Origin: Morinoia aosen
Taxonomy: Eukaryota; Arthropoda; Malacostraca; Amphipoda; Talitridae
Assembly: GCA_030386875.1 (NCBI GenBank)
Contig: CM059560.1
Coordinates: forward strand, 25,579,683 to 25,643,682
DNA length: 64,000 nucleotides
Direction: 5' to 3'
Below, one piece after another: positions 13,211-26,179 of the stretch. A program made the translations under genes and the position numbers. How positions within the stretch are numbered: the stretch's first letter is position 1; each line of letters starts with the position of its first letter. The notes under the pieces were generated by a model. The model saw only the letters and a list, made by a program, of their open reading frames with translations. It was not told the DNA's origin and ran no database searches.

Positions 13211-13375
13211 ATTATACATGAGTCTTTCATTGATGTTCCAACCTAGAAATGGCTCAGGTATGTGAGCGCACGGCAATTAAAAAATCACTGACTGCCTATG
13301 CATTATTTGGTGACAATGATGTTTACTTCGCACATGAGCTTCTATGGTGTTGAAAGGAATTCAGTACACCTGTCC

Positions 13376-14858
13376 GCGTCTGACTTGTGCTTTTGATTTC
13401 CTATTTAGCATTCCCCAAGGTTAGAATACAAACTTTTGTACATTACACACACACACAACGGGGTTATAACTTCGCATCAGTACAACATGCGTGAAAAAGT
13501 CTCTTATTACAACCTCAACGCTTGACCCTTGTACTTGTGTTCCTGGGGACCTGGTGCACTTAGAGTGTGGGTTGAAATTTGACTGAGAATCATTCCTCGC
13601 ATTACGATTGTTCAGCGCTATATTTTAGCATTCTTGTGTGACGAAATGCTAAATTTACTTGACGTTCGTTAAAAGTTCTATGCGTACTATATTGGGTGTG
13701 TTGTAAAATGAATTCGTCCGTCTCATGCTGCTTGATGAAGGCGAGGTAAATAAAATTTACATCTAAAAACAGTTATATCATTTAATTTTTTATTATACAC
13801 ATCGTTAACAAAGTCTAATAAACACTTATTTATTACGTAACAAGGCTCATGATGTCAATTGGTTCGCACGTTGATAGAAGTACAGCAGGAATTGCAGCTC
13901 AACTTTGACTGAATTAATTTCATTTTCATTAATCGAAAACTAAGTATCGCATATTCGTCTAGTTATCCTGCGTCGTTTTAGGTTTTGATAAAGATTTTAT
14001 TGAATTTTTTTCTATTAAATCAAAGTATAGCAAATTTTCTGGGTTATATTTCATGAACTTGGGGCTTGCACAGAATTGAAATGCATAAAAACTCTCCTCA
14101 TCTCATTTCCTTGCCTATTAACTTTCTGAAATTATTCAAGAGGTAGCAAATATAATTCGGTGAATGATAAGGCAAAGTTTATTTTATATGCTGTAGGTAC
14201 AGAAAGTATTGAGTTAATAGACAAACGTGGTAGATGCGATGTCGTCTTTTGAACACAACCTAAACTCCACATCACACAACATTGAGTGGGTCACCTCAGC
14301 GAAAGCTTTTGAGTATATATTCCAATACACAGTTCAACCGCAAGTAACGAAATATCGGTTTAAAACTGTAGGATACCAATAAATACCAAACGTGTGATTG
14401 CAAGAACATCGAAATATTGATTTTCATCATACTGTGCTGAGTAGAGCTACACATTCTTTCGAATGCGCAAAATCTAGCGCATTTTCCGCAACAATCAAAC
14501 TTCATTTCTAAGTTGTTGGAAGGCGTTGTGAACCCATTCTATTTCGACGTGGTCAGACTATTGATCAAAAGCTGACGGCTTGAATAAGCATCTACAAAAG
14601 TCTCCTTTTATCATGGATGATGCATCTTATCTGGGTAACTCAATGAATTCATTAGTTTCAGATAATTTAACTGTTGAAATCAAAATCAGTCTCATTATAA
14701 TAAGATGCTAAAGGATTACATTATGATGCTATGAGCTTATGCTAATAAATAGACGTTCAATAAATAATAAGAACAAATTGGTTGTGAAACTTACGTTAAC
14801 AAATAATAACACATGAAATATTTTGTTCGTAACGTCTAACAACTTGATTTTAATACTA
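13376..14858. other. Intergenic, between unit B and bZIP gene 3
   Basis: AT-rich sequence with a short (AC)n run near 13447. No coding exon or known repeat was recognised. Confidence 0.5.
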
Positions 14859-14864
14859 TTTATT
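14859..14864 (-). terminator. Poly(A) signal of bZIP gene 3
   Basis: AATAAA on the minus strand (TTTATT as written), about 92 nt after the TAA stop at 14958-14956. This is a reasonable polyadenylation signal for gene 3. No canonical signal was seen at this distance after genes 1 and 2. Confidence 0.55.
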
Positions 14865-14955
14865 TTTCTTCGACTTGCGAATGATGGTAATCATCTTCAC
14901 ATCTTTTTCAGTAATGTGTAAAATCACTTTGTCTACTAAATTATTCTGGCATTTT

Positions 14956-16626
14956 TTATGAAGCAGAGAGCCTGAGGAATGATTCTTCCAGAGCAGCTAT
15001 CTGTGCTTCCAGGCATTCTATTTCACTCTGCATCCGGTGCTTCCGTTGTGTTTCTATCTCGTATTTCCTTTGACTTTCCATCAGCTCCATCTTAATCCGT
15101 CGCCTGTATTCTTGGGCACAAATATTGTTTAGATATTTTCGTCTTGCTTCCATATCTTCTTGAGACATGTTCTCGTACGCCTCTTTTGACAGTCTATCTC
15201 GATTCTTCTGTGGTCGTTTGGGTGTCCTTCTATGGAAGAGGACCTCACTGTCTGATGTATCTGGTGAAGCGATGCTCCCTTGAGAGCTGTACCCACGTCC
15301 AGACTCAAAGATTTTTTTCCCAGGAGACAGCATGGATTCGTAAGCAGGTAGGTCATTTTCACACAAGTCTTCCTGATTTCCATATTGGAAACCTTCCTGC
15401 AGTCCAATTGTATTACTCAGTTCGTTTGCTTGCAAAGAAGAGGAAACAAAGTTCAAACTATCGCAGCCATTGCGATCTGTAAAATCTGAGTAAGGATTAC
15501 CTGATGTCTTCGAAAATTGAGGTTGAACCCAAAATTGGTCTGAGTGAGAATGCAGGTTGGTAAATTCATCAACGAAGTTTTGTTGTTCCTTAAATATGAT
15601 TTGGCCATCATCTCTTGGCAGAGGAGTCTGTTTAAAGAATTCTCGTTTCAGCGATTTATCATTAGCCTCATTGGGTTCTCTTGATGAGAGAAATGCTGTC
15701 AAGCTTCGTTGGGAGTAGGACTCTGCAGCGGTCTCCTCTAATATCGTGTTCGGAGACTGTGACTTCTGAAACTCTTCGTAATTTGAGTCAGTCGACTGCC
15801 AATGGAAGCTGTCTGAGTGCGATCTCCACCCCATGTTTCCGAAATCACTCAGTGGAGGTAAATTAGACGCCTCTGTCACCGGCATCGTGAAGTTGCCTCC
15901 AGGATGAAAATCGGAGGAGCTGCTGTAGTTGGCGCCATGCCACTCACTGGACAAATTTGATGGAGTTTGTTCGAGCTGAATTGGCGGGAGCGCTTGATCC
16001 AAGCTCTGCAAGAATAGAAAATTGTCTTTATTAATTTAGCATTCTATTGGCTGCTATTCGGAAACCGCTTGAATCCTTATGAAAAAAAATATTATGGTCA
16101 AGTTTATTTTAAAACTTTAAAAAATGCCTATGAATTAAATTTTTCAAATCTCCCTCAAGGGAGATGTGATATTTTGACTCGGGTATTTCTTACATGTCTG
16201 AGCTTTGTTAGCGAATGCATGATTGATCATTACCTGGAAAGTCTTCTGATAATAATCATTCTTTTACATATATCGTGAATGGTCTTAAAAAAAACACGTA
16301 GAATACCAATGGGGCAATTTCTTCATCTTTCTATGAAATAAAATAATGAAATCGCATCAAATTCATAAGTTGCCGAGTGCAGTTTTGCTATAGGGTCAAT
16401 ATAGCTCAAAACTTACTTGGAGTAAGCCTCCTGAGGGCGAGTGCTGAGGTTCGTAATCCCAAGAGCCAAACAGGGAAGTTTCGGGTTCACGTCGGAGCAG
16501 CTGAGTTGCACCACAGCTACCTTCGGGTTGTCTGATGATGTGCAGAACAGGATCGTCATGTAGGGGAGTCACTTCGCAGGTGTCCAGGTCAGAAGGCCAA
16601 TAATCGCAAGAGGTAACTTGATCCAT
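14956..16626 (-). CDS. bZIP transcription factor, diverged paralog 3
   Basis: Predicted 419-aa bZIP protein with exons 16626-16417 (70 codons, ends GGLLQ) and 16005-14956 (SLDQALPP... to TAA). The donor is GTAAGT at 16416-16411 and the acceptor ends TTGCAG at 16006, phase 0, at the same place as in copies 1 and 2. The N-terminus keeps WPSDLD, EVTP and SLFGSWDYEPQ; the middle is largely different and lacks the first basic stretch of the paralogs. The bZIP core is NNICAQEYRRR, with d positions Met+32, Leu+39, Leu+46 and Leu+53, ending LRLSAS. The order of conservation (N-terminal motif, bZIP, promoter kept; middle lost) marks it as an older family member. The natural target is unknown. Confidence 0.87.
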
Positions 16627-16834
16627 GTTAGATCAGGAGAAGAAATAAGCAAATTCCGTGCTGGGAAATGTGATGAAAAAATCCTAATAGTTACGTTGAA
16701 TTACCAAAACGTCACACATATAGCAGACGTTTAAAATAGTTGAACGTCTCAAGCTCGTGTGCTATCCGGTTTCGAAGTGATTATAATTGAGTGACAAAAT
16801 GAGTGCGGTGATCTTGGGACTTGTTCCAAAGTTA

Positions 16835-16956
16835 GGAACATACTGCGACTTAGAGAAGTAGGTCGAGTCTTTTATAGAAGCTTAGAACGTTTTAGAGATG
16901 CCTGCTTCCTGACAATCCCGGTATTGATGACCAGCGTTATCTTGCTTAGCCTCGCA
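16835..16956 (-). promoter_or_regulatory. TATA/initiator promoter of bZIP gene 3
   Basis: TATAAAAG on the minus strand at 16876-16869; GTCGCAGT with the likely start at about 16844, again 32 bases away. The block from the TATA box to about 16955 differs from the gene 1 block at only about eight positions, although intron and 5' UTR do not align. Confidence 0.75.
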
Positions 16957-19900
16957 ACTCGCCATGGCGTTGCCTTCAGCACTCAGTTATGCATATCTTA
17001 CGTAAGTTTGGTGAGGAGACAGCAACACCTTCCCTGAAAAGTTCGCCACAAATTTGTGATTTATGCATGTAGATTTAAAAAAAACTAGTAAATACATCTA
17101 CGTATAGATCGTTCGAAAATGTTGAACTACAATGTCGTGAAAATGAATTGCGTGATATACCCAAAAATGGTTTGATACGTGTTGTAGCATTATTTATTTA
17201 CAGTTTACAGTCGCATGTAGGCCACGTGTTTGTTTCTTTTCGCACATTTGGGCACTATAGTTCCGTCAAGGATGGAGATGGCAGACTGCATGAAAGAATT
17301 ATCGCGTTGAGAAGTATCGGTTTTGTCATTTTTGCGTAACTCAACGGATTTATTTTTGCCAGAAATTCGTGTTATTCATCATTATAAATCCGTTGTAGAT
17401 TTTACTCGGCTATGTCATTCGTTGAATTTTTGTTTCTTCATTATTTGCAGTGTTATAACTACGTTTTGTTATTACTTGATGATGAATGAAATATAACGAT
17501 GTGCTTAGCTGCTAATTCATAATTGTAAAGTCTCGTTGATCATCGAACCTCGTAAAAGTCGCTTGCAAGAAATTTTGGAGTGCGAGGTTAACCCTGCAGA
17601 TCCGTCACATAATATGCTAGCCCCCTCGAGTGTATCAGGAGTTGCGCGCGCGCTGTTGCGCGAGGAAGCTCACTCACTAAATTGGAATCTTAAGCAAGTT
17701 CTAGTACTGGCTTTCGCTCTTATGAAAACGAGGGAATTAAAACGGGAAGAGTCAATCAAGCTACTAAGAATTTGTGTGATAGTTTGAAGTAGTATGTTAA
17801 ATTTTTCGACAATATTTATACCTTTATTATTTTCGATAATGTACATTAATACTTCAGAAACTTCAAAAATAGTTCAATGTTCTCATTTTTATGGTAATGC
17901 GCACAGGGGTTATACCGCTTGGTTATACACCGATGAAGTAAAACTTGGTAATTCAGCGATGAACTCTTATTTTCATATTTTCGACAAGTAATTTTCAATT
18001 CTATTTAGATTAGATCTGCTCTGAAAATTTTAACGCCCCCGTACTTCGATGACGTGTACCTTTCTTATTTTATATCTAATAAATTTTTTACCTCGGTATG
18101 TTGTCCTGCTAAGCAAGGGTATTGCTTCGAAAGAGTGGTGCATAAAGGAGAAGTGTTTTCTCTTTGGAGCTGTTGTGTCGAGTAATGTATTGCCTCTTTC
18201 AATTGTGTTGAATACAAGAACAAGGGAGAACCTGTTACTTATTATTACAGGAGTGATCTTCAAGTTCATTGAATTTTTTTAGCAACTATGACCATGTATC
18301 CGTGAGGACATTATTGCGTATTCCTTATAATCCTTCTTTCTCAATCGTTTCTGTTGGGCGGTCTAGGGCTGCAAGTTAGTAGATTTCTTCGGAGTTGTAT
18401 GCTTTCGAGATTTTTATTATACTCATTTTCGTTGGACGTCCTATTAAGGGGTTCTCGATGACTGTCTTGTCGGTATCTTCACTTGTTATTCCCTTTCCAT
18501 CAAGGACGAGAATTTTTGTAAGAATCACAGCTGTACAGTCTTCGGATACGTTTATCGATGAACTCGTACGTGATATTTTTTTTTAATTCAAAGTTACATA
18601 AACACCCTCATCAAACAAAAAATTGAGAGTGAGAAGAAATCACGAACTATTTGATATAGCTCAGGGCCATAGCTTGAGAAAGCCCTGAAATATGTGCAAT
18701 TTAGTACATCTTCCTCTTTTTGAATTGATTTTCTCGTACATTGCTTGATTAATCAAAAGAGCTTAATCTGAAGCAATCCGTCGTTCATTCCTCTGTTGCC
18801 TATTGTTTTGCGCGCATTTAAGACAAAAAGCGCGTTTTATAACTTCACAGACCAGTTTCTCTAACTTAAAATGTCTTAGTGATTGGGCGGAGTGCGCTGT
18901 CATTGAAGTACTCACTACATTTGCAGTTTTGCTTGTCAAGTACAAATACTGCTGACTCTGTTGTACTTCTTTCTTGATACTAATAAAAAGCAAGGCGAAA
19001 ATCGCTACACTTAAACTCATTCTATTAAAAATGATAAAATAAAACTGATCGTGTCGGACTAACTGTCCATCTTCAGCAAAAAATCTCTGTAAAACGGAAC
19101 CAAAAGAGGAAGAATTAATACACTAAAGTAGTATCCATAAAAATTCTAAACTTTGAAAAAACACGAACAACGGTAAGAAAATATGAAAGGGAAAGGAAAA
19201 ACTGATCAACTGGATTAGGTGTTGGCAACATGAAGCGGGAAAGCTCTTTGGGTGTCATTCAGATAAGGTTTCATTTTGTAAATATGCAATGATTCGAGAA
19301 GGCGCAGATCTGCTCTGTAAGAGGAACTGGCCAAGATTTTAAAATCATTTAGTGAGACAGGAACATTGCATTCTTCAGCATGAAATCATTTTATTTGATC
19401 ATTGTTAATAAAATGAGCTAACGTGTAGAGATTTTCGCCTTGCTGTTCATTCTCAAGCTGAGAAGCATCAATGATGGAGTTATTTTAGATTTCTTGATAA
19501 TAGTCTGTTATTTTTTTAAATGGTTAACAGAGCGTGACGATAAAAGTGCTCGGGTATAATCCTCATTTTTCTTCATTTCATTGCATTTTTTGGCTGTCGC
19601 CAAAGTGAATTGTGCAAGGAGAGGCGAAAAACTTCTGTTACATGATAGGAACAACAACAAAAGTAATAATGATTCTAATGAAAAACTTAACGTTTGAGTA
19701 TTTTATTAAACACTTGAAAAAACTCAAGTGAATAAATCACTAATGAAAAATATCCTCAGATCAAGTTTAACATTAAATATTACACACTGCTAACTTACTA
19801 GTGCTAAGATGTGTTTTTCATGAAAAAAAATTATGTGATCTTACATTTATTACAACAGCTTGCCTTTAGCTAAGCCTTGTTGCTTACCCTACTAGACGGT

Positions 19901-22844
19901 TTTATATGAATAAAAAACAATGAACCCAACGAACACTGGTTCACAAATTGATGTTAATTGGCGCAGCCAAAGTGAAACGATCTAAGTTGTCAAGTCATCA
20001 AAGAAATGACATAAAATTTGTTTGCTTCCTTCATAGTCGTTGACACCAACATGACATATATTGGGGCAAGTACGTTTTTTTTCAGATAGCAGATTTAGAA
20101 ACACAAAATCATTTCCTTTTGTTCGTACAAGCAGCGTTGTTTTAGCAAGTCATAGTGCTGCTCGTAAGGTTCATATTTTCTTTTTACGCATTTCAGGAAG
20201 ATGTATTCGAGGTGTTGAGTGACGTGCATTTTTAAGTGTTTGTTATCGGTCACATCAAGAAGACATAGTCCGTGCCATTGATAGGCTGCAGGTTGCGGCT
20301 GACGCAAATCCTGGGCACGTTCGTTGTGGTCGCGCCTCCCGAGCACGCGCGCTGATTGGGTGTCCGTGATAAGGTTAGGTCACACCCAGCGACGACGTAA
20401 CTGTCGTTGTAATCTGCCTTCACCCTTGTACCGAATGGTCTGTATAATTTCATTGAAATCCGGGTTTATTTTTTATTAATGACGGGATATGATTGTCGCT
20501 GACAGTCTCAAAAAGTTTGTCTCGTCTCTCTTCTCGGGTAGGAGTGAAGGAGGATGTGTGTGTGTGTGTGTGCCAACACAGCTGATAGCGCGGTAATGTC
20601 TGCCGTCTTGCCTCGTTTGAGAATTTGCATGAGATCCCGCCTTAGTTCCTCCCGGATGAAGAGATCTAAAATGCATATCTTGAGAGTGCTGCCATGCGTA
20701 TTTCACAATAGTTCCTCCTTGTTAGGAAACTTGGTGACGTTCTAGCAACTCTTGATCGGCATCAGGAGTGTATGTGTGTGTGCGACAGTTCTCCAATTAA
20801 TTTTCGACTTTATCACATAGTCGCTCTAAGGGACTCGCTTCTCTTCGATGAAGCGTACGCTTGAGAAATATCACGTAAATTTTAAGGCTATGTTTGCTGA
20901 GGCGCCGTACATGATGCTGCAAGCAAAACATGCTACTGAAAGGATTTTCATTCTGTTCTTTAGCAGACTAGCAGCTCATGCGAAGAACGGGCCAAACATT
21001 GTTTTTTCCAGGTAAAATTTATGTGCGCAGATGTAATGCAATAGTTAAACCATATCATGGTGAATATGGAAACAGCCATATGTTGTCAACTGGCTAGTCA
21101 TCACTTTATTGGTTTTTTACTCTCCTTTAAGCTGAAGGAACGACCTCAGATTTAATATGCAACTGACAAAACATCAGTTAGTTCTGTGAATTGGTACTTC
21201 TGTTGTATTTGCAGCTGATTTTGGTCGTTCACATTTTTTAAATCTTGACTTATGAGTTATCTTTCATAGAGTGTAAATCCCTATCCTTCCTTCGAAAAAC
21301 GAAAGAACAATCTAGATTCATAATTCATAATTGATTCTTAATTCTAAAATTAATTAATCTAATTAATTAATCGTAACAATAATGTTACTCTTACAATAAT
21401 GTTTGATCGATTCCAAATACATACAATTGTTTAGTGCATTTCGCCATTTTGAAGAATTACTTTCAAATTCATTGACACTTCATTAACTGAAAGAAAAATT
21501 CCACTTTCTAATTGTTTGCGAACATTGCTCGCAATAAGACACGACATAGGTAACCCATTAAATTAATTATTAATCTCTAAGATGCGTTGATGAATCACCC
21601 AATACCAAATCGTTGCACCAAATTTATTCTTTTTTGCTGTTTTTGTGTTTTAGAATGAACTAACAGGTTAATTATAATTTTTCCCGTTCTTTTGTGCTGA
21701 AAATAACTTAATAGAGGAATCTAATTCTGCTGACATGAGCACCGAATCATAGAAATACTGCTTATTCGCATGACATTGCTCATGAGTAAATCTTTACTGC
21801 AGTTCCGTGCGCATGTGTTCTTCTCCTTATGTATAAAAATAAAATTTTGTTTCCTTGCGCCTATGACATCCTGTCTGTAGTTTACACGAGTAAAGCTAAA
21901 TCGGGAAACGTTCATGTTCTGCCTTAGTTATCCTTTCTGTACTTTACAAAAGTAAAGGAATAGTGAGCTAAATAAGGGAACGTTTATTTTTATACCGACT
22001 TTAGATTAGATAAAAATTAGTCCCGGCTCAGGCCTTCCCATCCCGTCTTCAGTGCTAGGTCCCGCCTGCCACGCAATCTCCATTGCGGCATTTGCACACT
22101 GCAGGATCTTCGAGGTTCCTGCTCTCTACTGACGCATATATAAGTTGCGGATTTTGCGCGTTGTTAATACGTAAATAAAATAACTATAGTCGCTCGGCTG
22201 ACAGGTTGGCTGGCGGTTGCAACAAATAGTAAAATATTGTAGTTGAGGCTTCAAGGTAAACCAAAGTGTTCTACCAATGTTACTATCACGCGCTGAGGAA
22301 GATTGATTTTTCAACTTTTGCTCAGAAGTACGCACACTGAAGGAGGCTGAGATAACTGAAACGTTGTTCATGGATTTTTTGAAAAGACAGTTAAAAGTAG
22401 GTAAAAGAAATAATAATATGCATGCATTTTCTACCATTTATTAAAGCTGCATGCTCGTAACGATCATATGTGCCGATGTGCCGAAAGCAACGCCAGCAAT
22501 GGTCTATTCATCTGACAATGTGTTCTTCTTGTGCATGGATGCTTTTCATCGTCATGACTGAATCATTTGTATCAAGGCACGAGTACTTTTCTCGCAGCTG
22601 GGAGAAATTATGAGTATAAATTATTATCTCTACAGTCAAATCTCATCTGTATTCGATCGCATTATATTTATGAATTGCAAAAATCTTTTCAGACGACCAC
22701 CAGCAAATCGCAAGTTTCATAACGGTGCTACCAAACCACAGTGCTTCATTTCGCCTCCAACTGAAAGGAACTATGAGGTTTGATAAAAGAATTCCACTCA
22801 CTAAATGTTTGTGAACGTTACTTGCAAGACGACACGACAAGTCA

Positions 22845-23135
22845 ACTCTAAATTGAGTATTTATCTGTAAGATATGTTGATTGAATCACCCAATACTCCC
22901 TCTTAAAGTTACCTTTCACAAAAATACTTTTTGATATTATTGGAAATAAAAATTAGAAATAATAGCTTTCATGAAATTAAATATAAAGTAGGTTAAAAAA
23001 AGGAGACCTCAGCACAATATATCATGAAGTTACGTGTTCAATATAACTTTAGAATTAGCGACGATGAGGCTTAAAGTTTAAGTTGAATGGTATTGGTGAT
23101 TCAATCAACACATCTTAGAGATTAATCATTAGTAT
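22845..23135. repeat. MITE-like inverted repeat
   Basis: The segment around 22855-22900 (containing TGTTGATTGAATCACC) recurs inverted at about 23085-23130, giving arms of about 45 bp around an AT-rich core. A related direct copy lies near 21540-21605. This suggests a small dispersed nonautonomous element; no target duplication was identified. Confidence 0.45.
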
Positions 23136-24030
23136 TTGCCGGATTGTTACGGGGAGGAAGTTCTACTTGAGCTTGCTCTTCAGAGTCTGTAAGCCTAAAC
23201 GCGATGACGAAGTTTACAGTTCTAAACTGGTGCTGAGCAGAGAACCAATTTGGGACCAGTTAACCAAGGAATTTAATTGTTAAAAATGAATTCTATTAGA
23301 GCATGTAACTTCATAACATATTGTACCATGGTCTTCCATTTTTAACACTTTGACTGCGATATGAGCCACCTGTGGCCACCGAAGGGATTTTCATAATGCT
23401 GCTGACCAACCAGTAGTCACAAACTAAATTTTCATAAATGCATCATCAAAGCTAAATGAAAGCACGATCCAGCTAATGTTTGCTATTTTCAACACTGCTC
23501 ACTACAGTTGTCTTAAATTCGAGTGGGATGTTAAACTTCAGTTTTAACAGCCGCAGTCAAAATGTTAATCCAGTCTAAAAATTCTTGAAGAGGCTGAGGT
23601 TCTAGTTTGACGGCAGTCCGTGCAGAAAATCAGTTGTCCAAATTTGTCAAAATGAGCCGAAAACACCATACTTTTGACTTGAAAAATTTATTAAAAATTA
23701 TTATTTATAGCGTATATTTATTTATCTCTCTCCGGGTTTGACACAGCTGCTGATCAAAGGATGATGTTAAATGAGCTTGCATCAAGTACATCTGTTAATT
23801 ACTTCTGAAAGTCGGAAGAAGGCAGGTAACTAGCACTCTAGTAAAAATGTCTTGATCCGAGCAAGCCATTCATTTGCCAGATTTTTGCCACACTTTCCAA
23901 CAGTCAAGAACTTTCTGGCGGGAAGAGCTATTGTTGGCTACCTAGAGCTATGAGCTTTAATTAAAACTCCTTTTGAATTAGAAAGAACTGAACGGATGAA
24001 AACGACACACCGTTGTATGACATCTGATGA

Positions 24031-24385
24031 TTAATAAATTGTTTGATAAATAGGCTGTTTACAAGCCTCTCTGCTCCATATAAACATTGCATGGAGTTCC
24101 TTACGACGAGTTCGTTCAGAAACCGCAAGAGAAGGGCCATCATTGACATTCTTCAGTAATACCATCATTGACCCAAAGCGATTCCTGGAAACAATTTGCG
24201 ACTCAGGGCGATGGTTGTTATCGGTTAGAATTTTCTGCCACAATTTTGCCACGAATTGACGCTTGTGTCTGATTGTTTCAATTGTAGGCAGGCCCGCATA
24301 AAAGGATGGCATGAAACACCAATGAATTCAGCTATTTCCTTCAATGAGTGAGTTTTAATCCCGACCAAATTGAATAGATCCTTCA
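24031..24385 (-). pseudogene. Tc1/mariner-like transposase fragment
   Basis: The minus strand encodes two helix-turn-helix-like parts of a Tc1-type transposase: KTHSLKEIAEFIGVS in one frame (about 24325-24385), then in a shifted frame a stretch ending VSERTRRKELHAMFIWSREA with KQP and a stop. The frameshift and missing catalytic region show a dead fragment. Family knowledge: the pair of N-terminal HTH motifs binds the element ends in live relatives. Confidence 0.6.
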
Positions 24386-25338
24386 TTCAGTTCTGAGACT
24401 TCTTATTCTTATCCCATTATTGTAGAGAGGCTATACAAGTCCATACCTTGCCAACTTCGAATGAATACTGACTGATGCCTCTTAACTACTTAATGCATAG
24501 GAGCAAGACTTTGATCACAACTTCGAACGCCGATTGATGTCCGTAGTAAATTCAATACCTAAAGCCTGACAAACAATATTGGTGACTAATTTTCTGTCCA
24601 AGGTACTTACATAATTCTAATCATAAATGTAAAGAAAGGCTAACTGTTAGCGAAGTTCATGCGTGTGCGGTAGATACATTTAGGTTGAGCTTCATCTAAG
24701 TCTATAGCTCGTTGAAATCTGTGTGGGCTTTAGGCATTTCATTTGCGTTCTACACACGGAAGAGTATGTTGAAAGGGGCTAATAATTCGGTAAGGCTTTA
24801 ATATTTTGTTATTGTGTCATAAACTATTTTATCCCGTGCAGTAATCCCGAAATTGATTTGTGCATATAAGTTTTAGCATTTTCGTTGATCGTGTATATTT
24901 AGTTTATTAATAGCATAAAATATGAAATTGGTGAGGTTCAGGTGCAATTAACAGTGTTTTAAGAGCTAGTTCTTAAGTGCGTTTGTATCATATTGTTACA
25001 GAAACCGTTTGGATAAGCCTGCGCGTTTTCGAATACCCTGTACGCACCCAAAGAACCACGAAGTTCTTTACACTAACTTTAGTTGTGTTGAATTATAAAT
25101 TAAGATGTTTTTAGCTCATATATAACGGACAATTTTATAGCCGATTGGGCCATTCGTAGAACAACAGGTTTTGTCATATTCTCACATTCAACACGCGACT
25201 ATAGACCTCCATGTTTGATTTGATCAATCTATGGTAAACCCGAAAATATCTATCCTGAGTTACCCTAACGGAATAGCCCAATGGAAACTTGTTGTAGTCG
25301 CAAAAGTATATTTTTCTCATCTCTTACATGCATAATCC

Positions 25339-25405
25339 GTTGCCATGACTACGGCGTCACCGCATCCGGCATTTCCTTTTGTAAGTGGCTGGTTAACATG
25401 GCAAC
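25339..25405. promoter_or_regulatory. Two X-box-like (RFX) sites
   Basis: GTTGCCATGACTAC at 25339-25352 and GTTAACATGGCAAC at 25392-25405 each match the X-box consensus GTHNYYATRRNAAC at 13 of 14 positions. They are 53 bp apart in a GC-richer patch about 0.8 kb upstream of the first dynein exon. RFX factors drive ciliary genes through such sites, so the placement is apt. Confidence 0.5.
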
Positions 25406-26179
25406 GCCGGGCCAATTACGAAGCTGATACGGCGCTTCGAAGTGTGCTGCTTTGGAGCCGGGCGTTTTGTGTTGTTGTTATCTGTAGGAATTTGTCGTGT
25501 AACGTGATGCCGTCGAGTGTTGCTCATTTATTTATGGATACGTAATTATATTCTGTGTCTATTGCTATACTTGTGCAAGATCCGGTGTGCTATTGATAGT
25601 TAGGGCCTGAAATAATTTACAGCTCACCGCTCCTATCAAAATTGACTGCTGTTGATTTAAGTGAAATTGAAAATTTTTTGCCGTGAAAATCATAAACGAA
25701 CTGGCTGCTGACTGAAACTCTTTGCGACGCGTTCTAGAGTCCCCTATCTTGTTAAGATAACGCTCAGTGTCTGTGTCTGTCTTAAATGTAATGAATAAAC
25801 TTTAATGACATGTTTGGGGCTAAAATTATATCCGAAAATAAATTTTTAAAACGAATGATTGAAATGAAAACTTGTTTGCGAACCATTTTAAAAATTTCTA
25901 ATATATTCATTTTAAGTTCATGTTGTTCAAATCTCGTGCAGTGAATATTATTCAAACTTTCGTGTTGGTTTTAGTATAATACTGTGACAATGATAGAAGA
26001 ATACAAATTATTGGAACGGGTTGCAGCCAACAGATGAAGCGCGATGTGTTATGAACGAAGCATTGCTCAGTTCTAGCCGGACGAGTGGAAGAGACTGTGC
26101 GCTTCGAGGCTACAAGGCAGATAATTCGGCCGATTTCCTCCTCGAACGTGTCGTATTAAAGGCAAATTTCGGAAATAAA

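Larger units (their letters stand above)
7053..13373. repeat. Tandem duplication unit B (contains bZIP gene 2)
   Basis: Second copy of the block at 1-6730. The register shift is 7052 at the left end and 7041 at the gene 2 stop codon, which shows small indels. The right end carries the expanded 64-bp minisatellite, and similarity to unit A stops at about 13373, soon after a shared stretch that follows the minisatellite. Confidence 0.85.
16960..25330. other. Long intergenic region without supported genes
   Basis: AT-rich spacer between the bZIP cluster and the dynein gene. Short ORFs occur (for example 17536-17787 plus, 18763-19020 minus, 20095-20346 minus) but none has a recognisable domain or convincing splice context. 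There is a GC-richer patch at about 20330-20420, a (TG)n run near 20555, the repeats near 21500-23135 and the transposase fragment near 24.2 kb. Confidence 0.5.

Noticed and set aside
12802-13276. Three overlapping minus-strand ORFs of 104-142 codons
   Set aside because: They read through the 64-bp minisatellite in different frames. The unit length is not kept as a multiple of three and no domain is visible.
17536-17991. Two plus-strand ORFs (83 and 65 codons), the second with a hydrophobic start
   Set aside because: No recognisable domain, no convincing splice partners, and no supporting context.
18763-19020. 85-codon minus ORF starting with a signal-like hydrophobic run
   Set aside because: Nothing else supports expression; composition fits chance in AT-rich DNA.
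20095-20453. Overlapping minus ORFs in a GC-richer patch
   Set aside because: No family motif and no clear intron borders; left as possible but unsupported.
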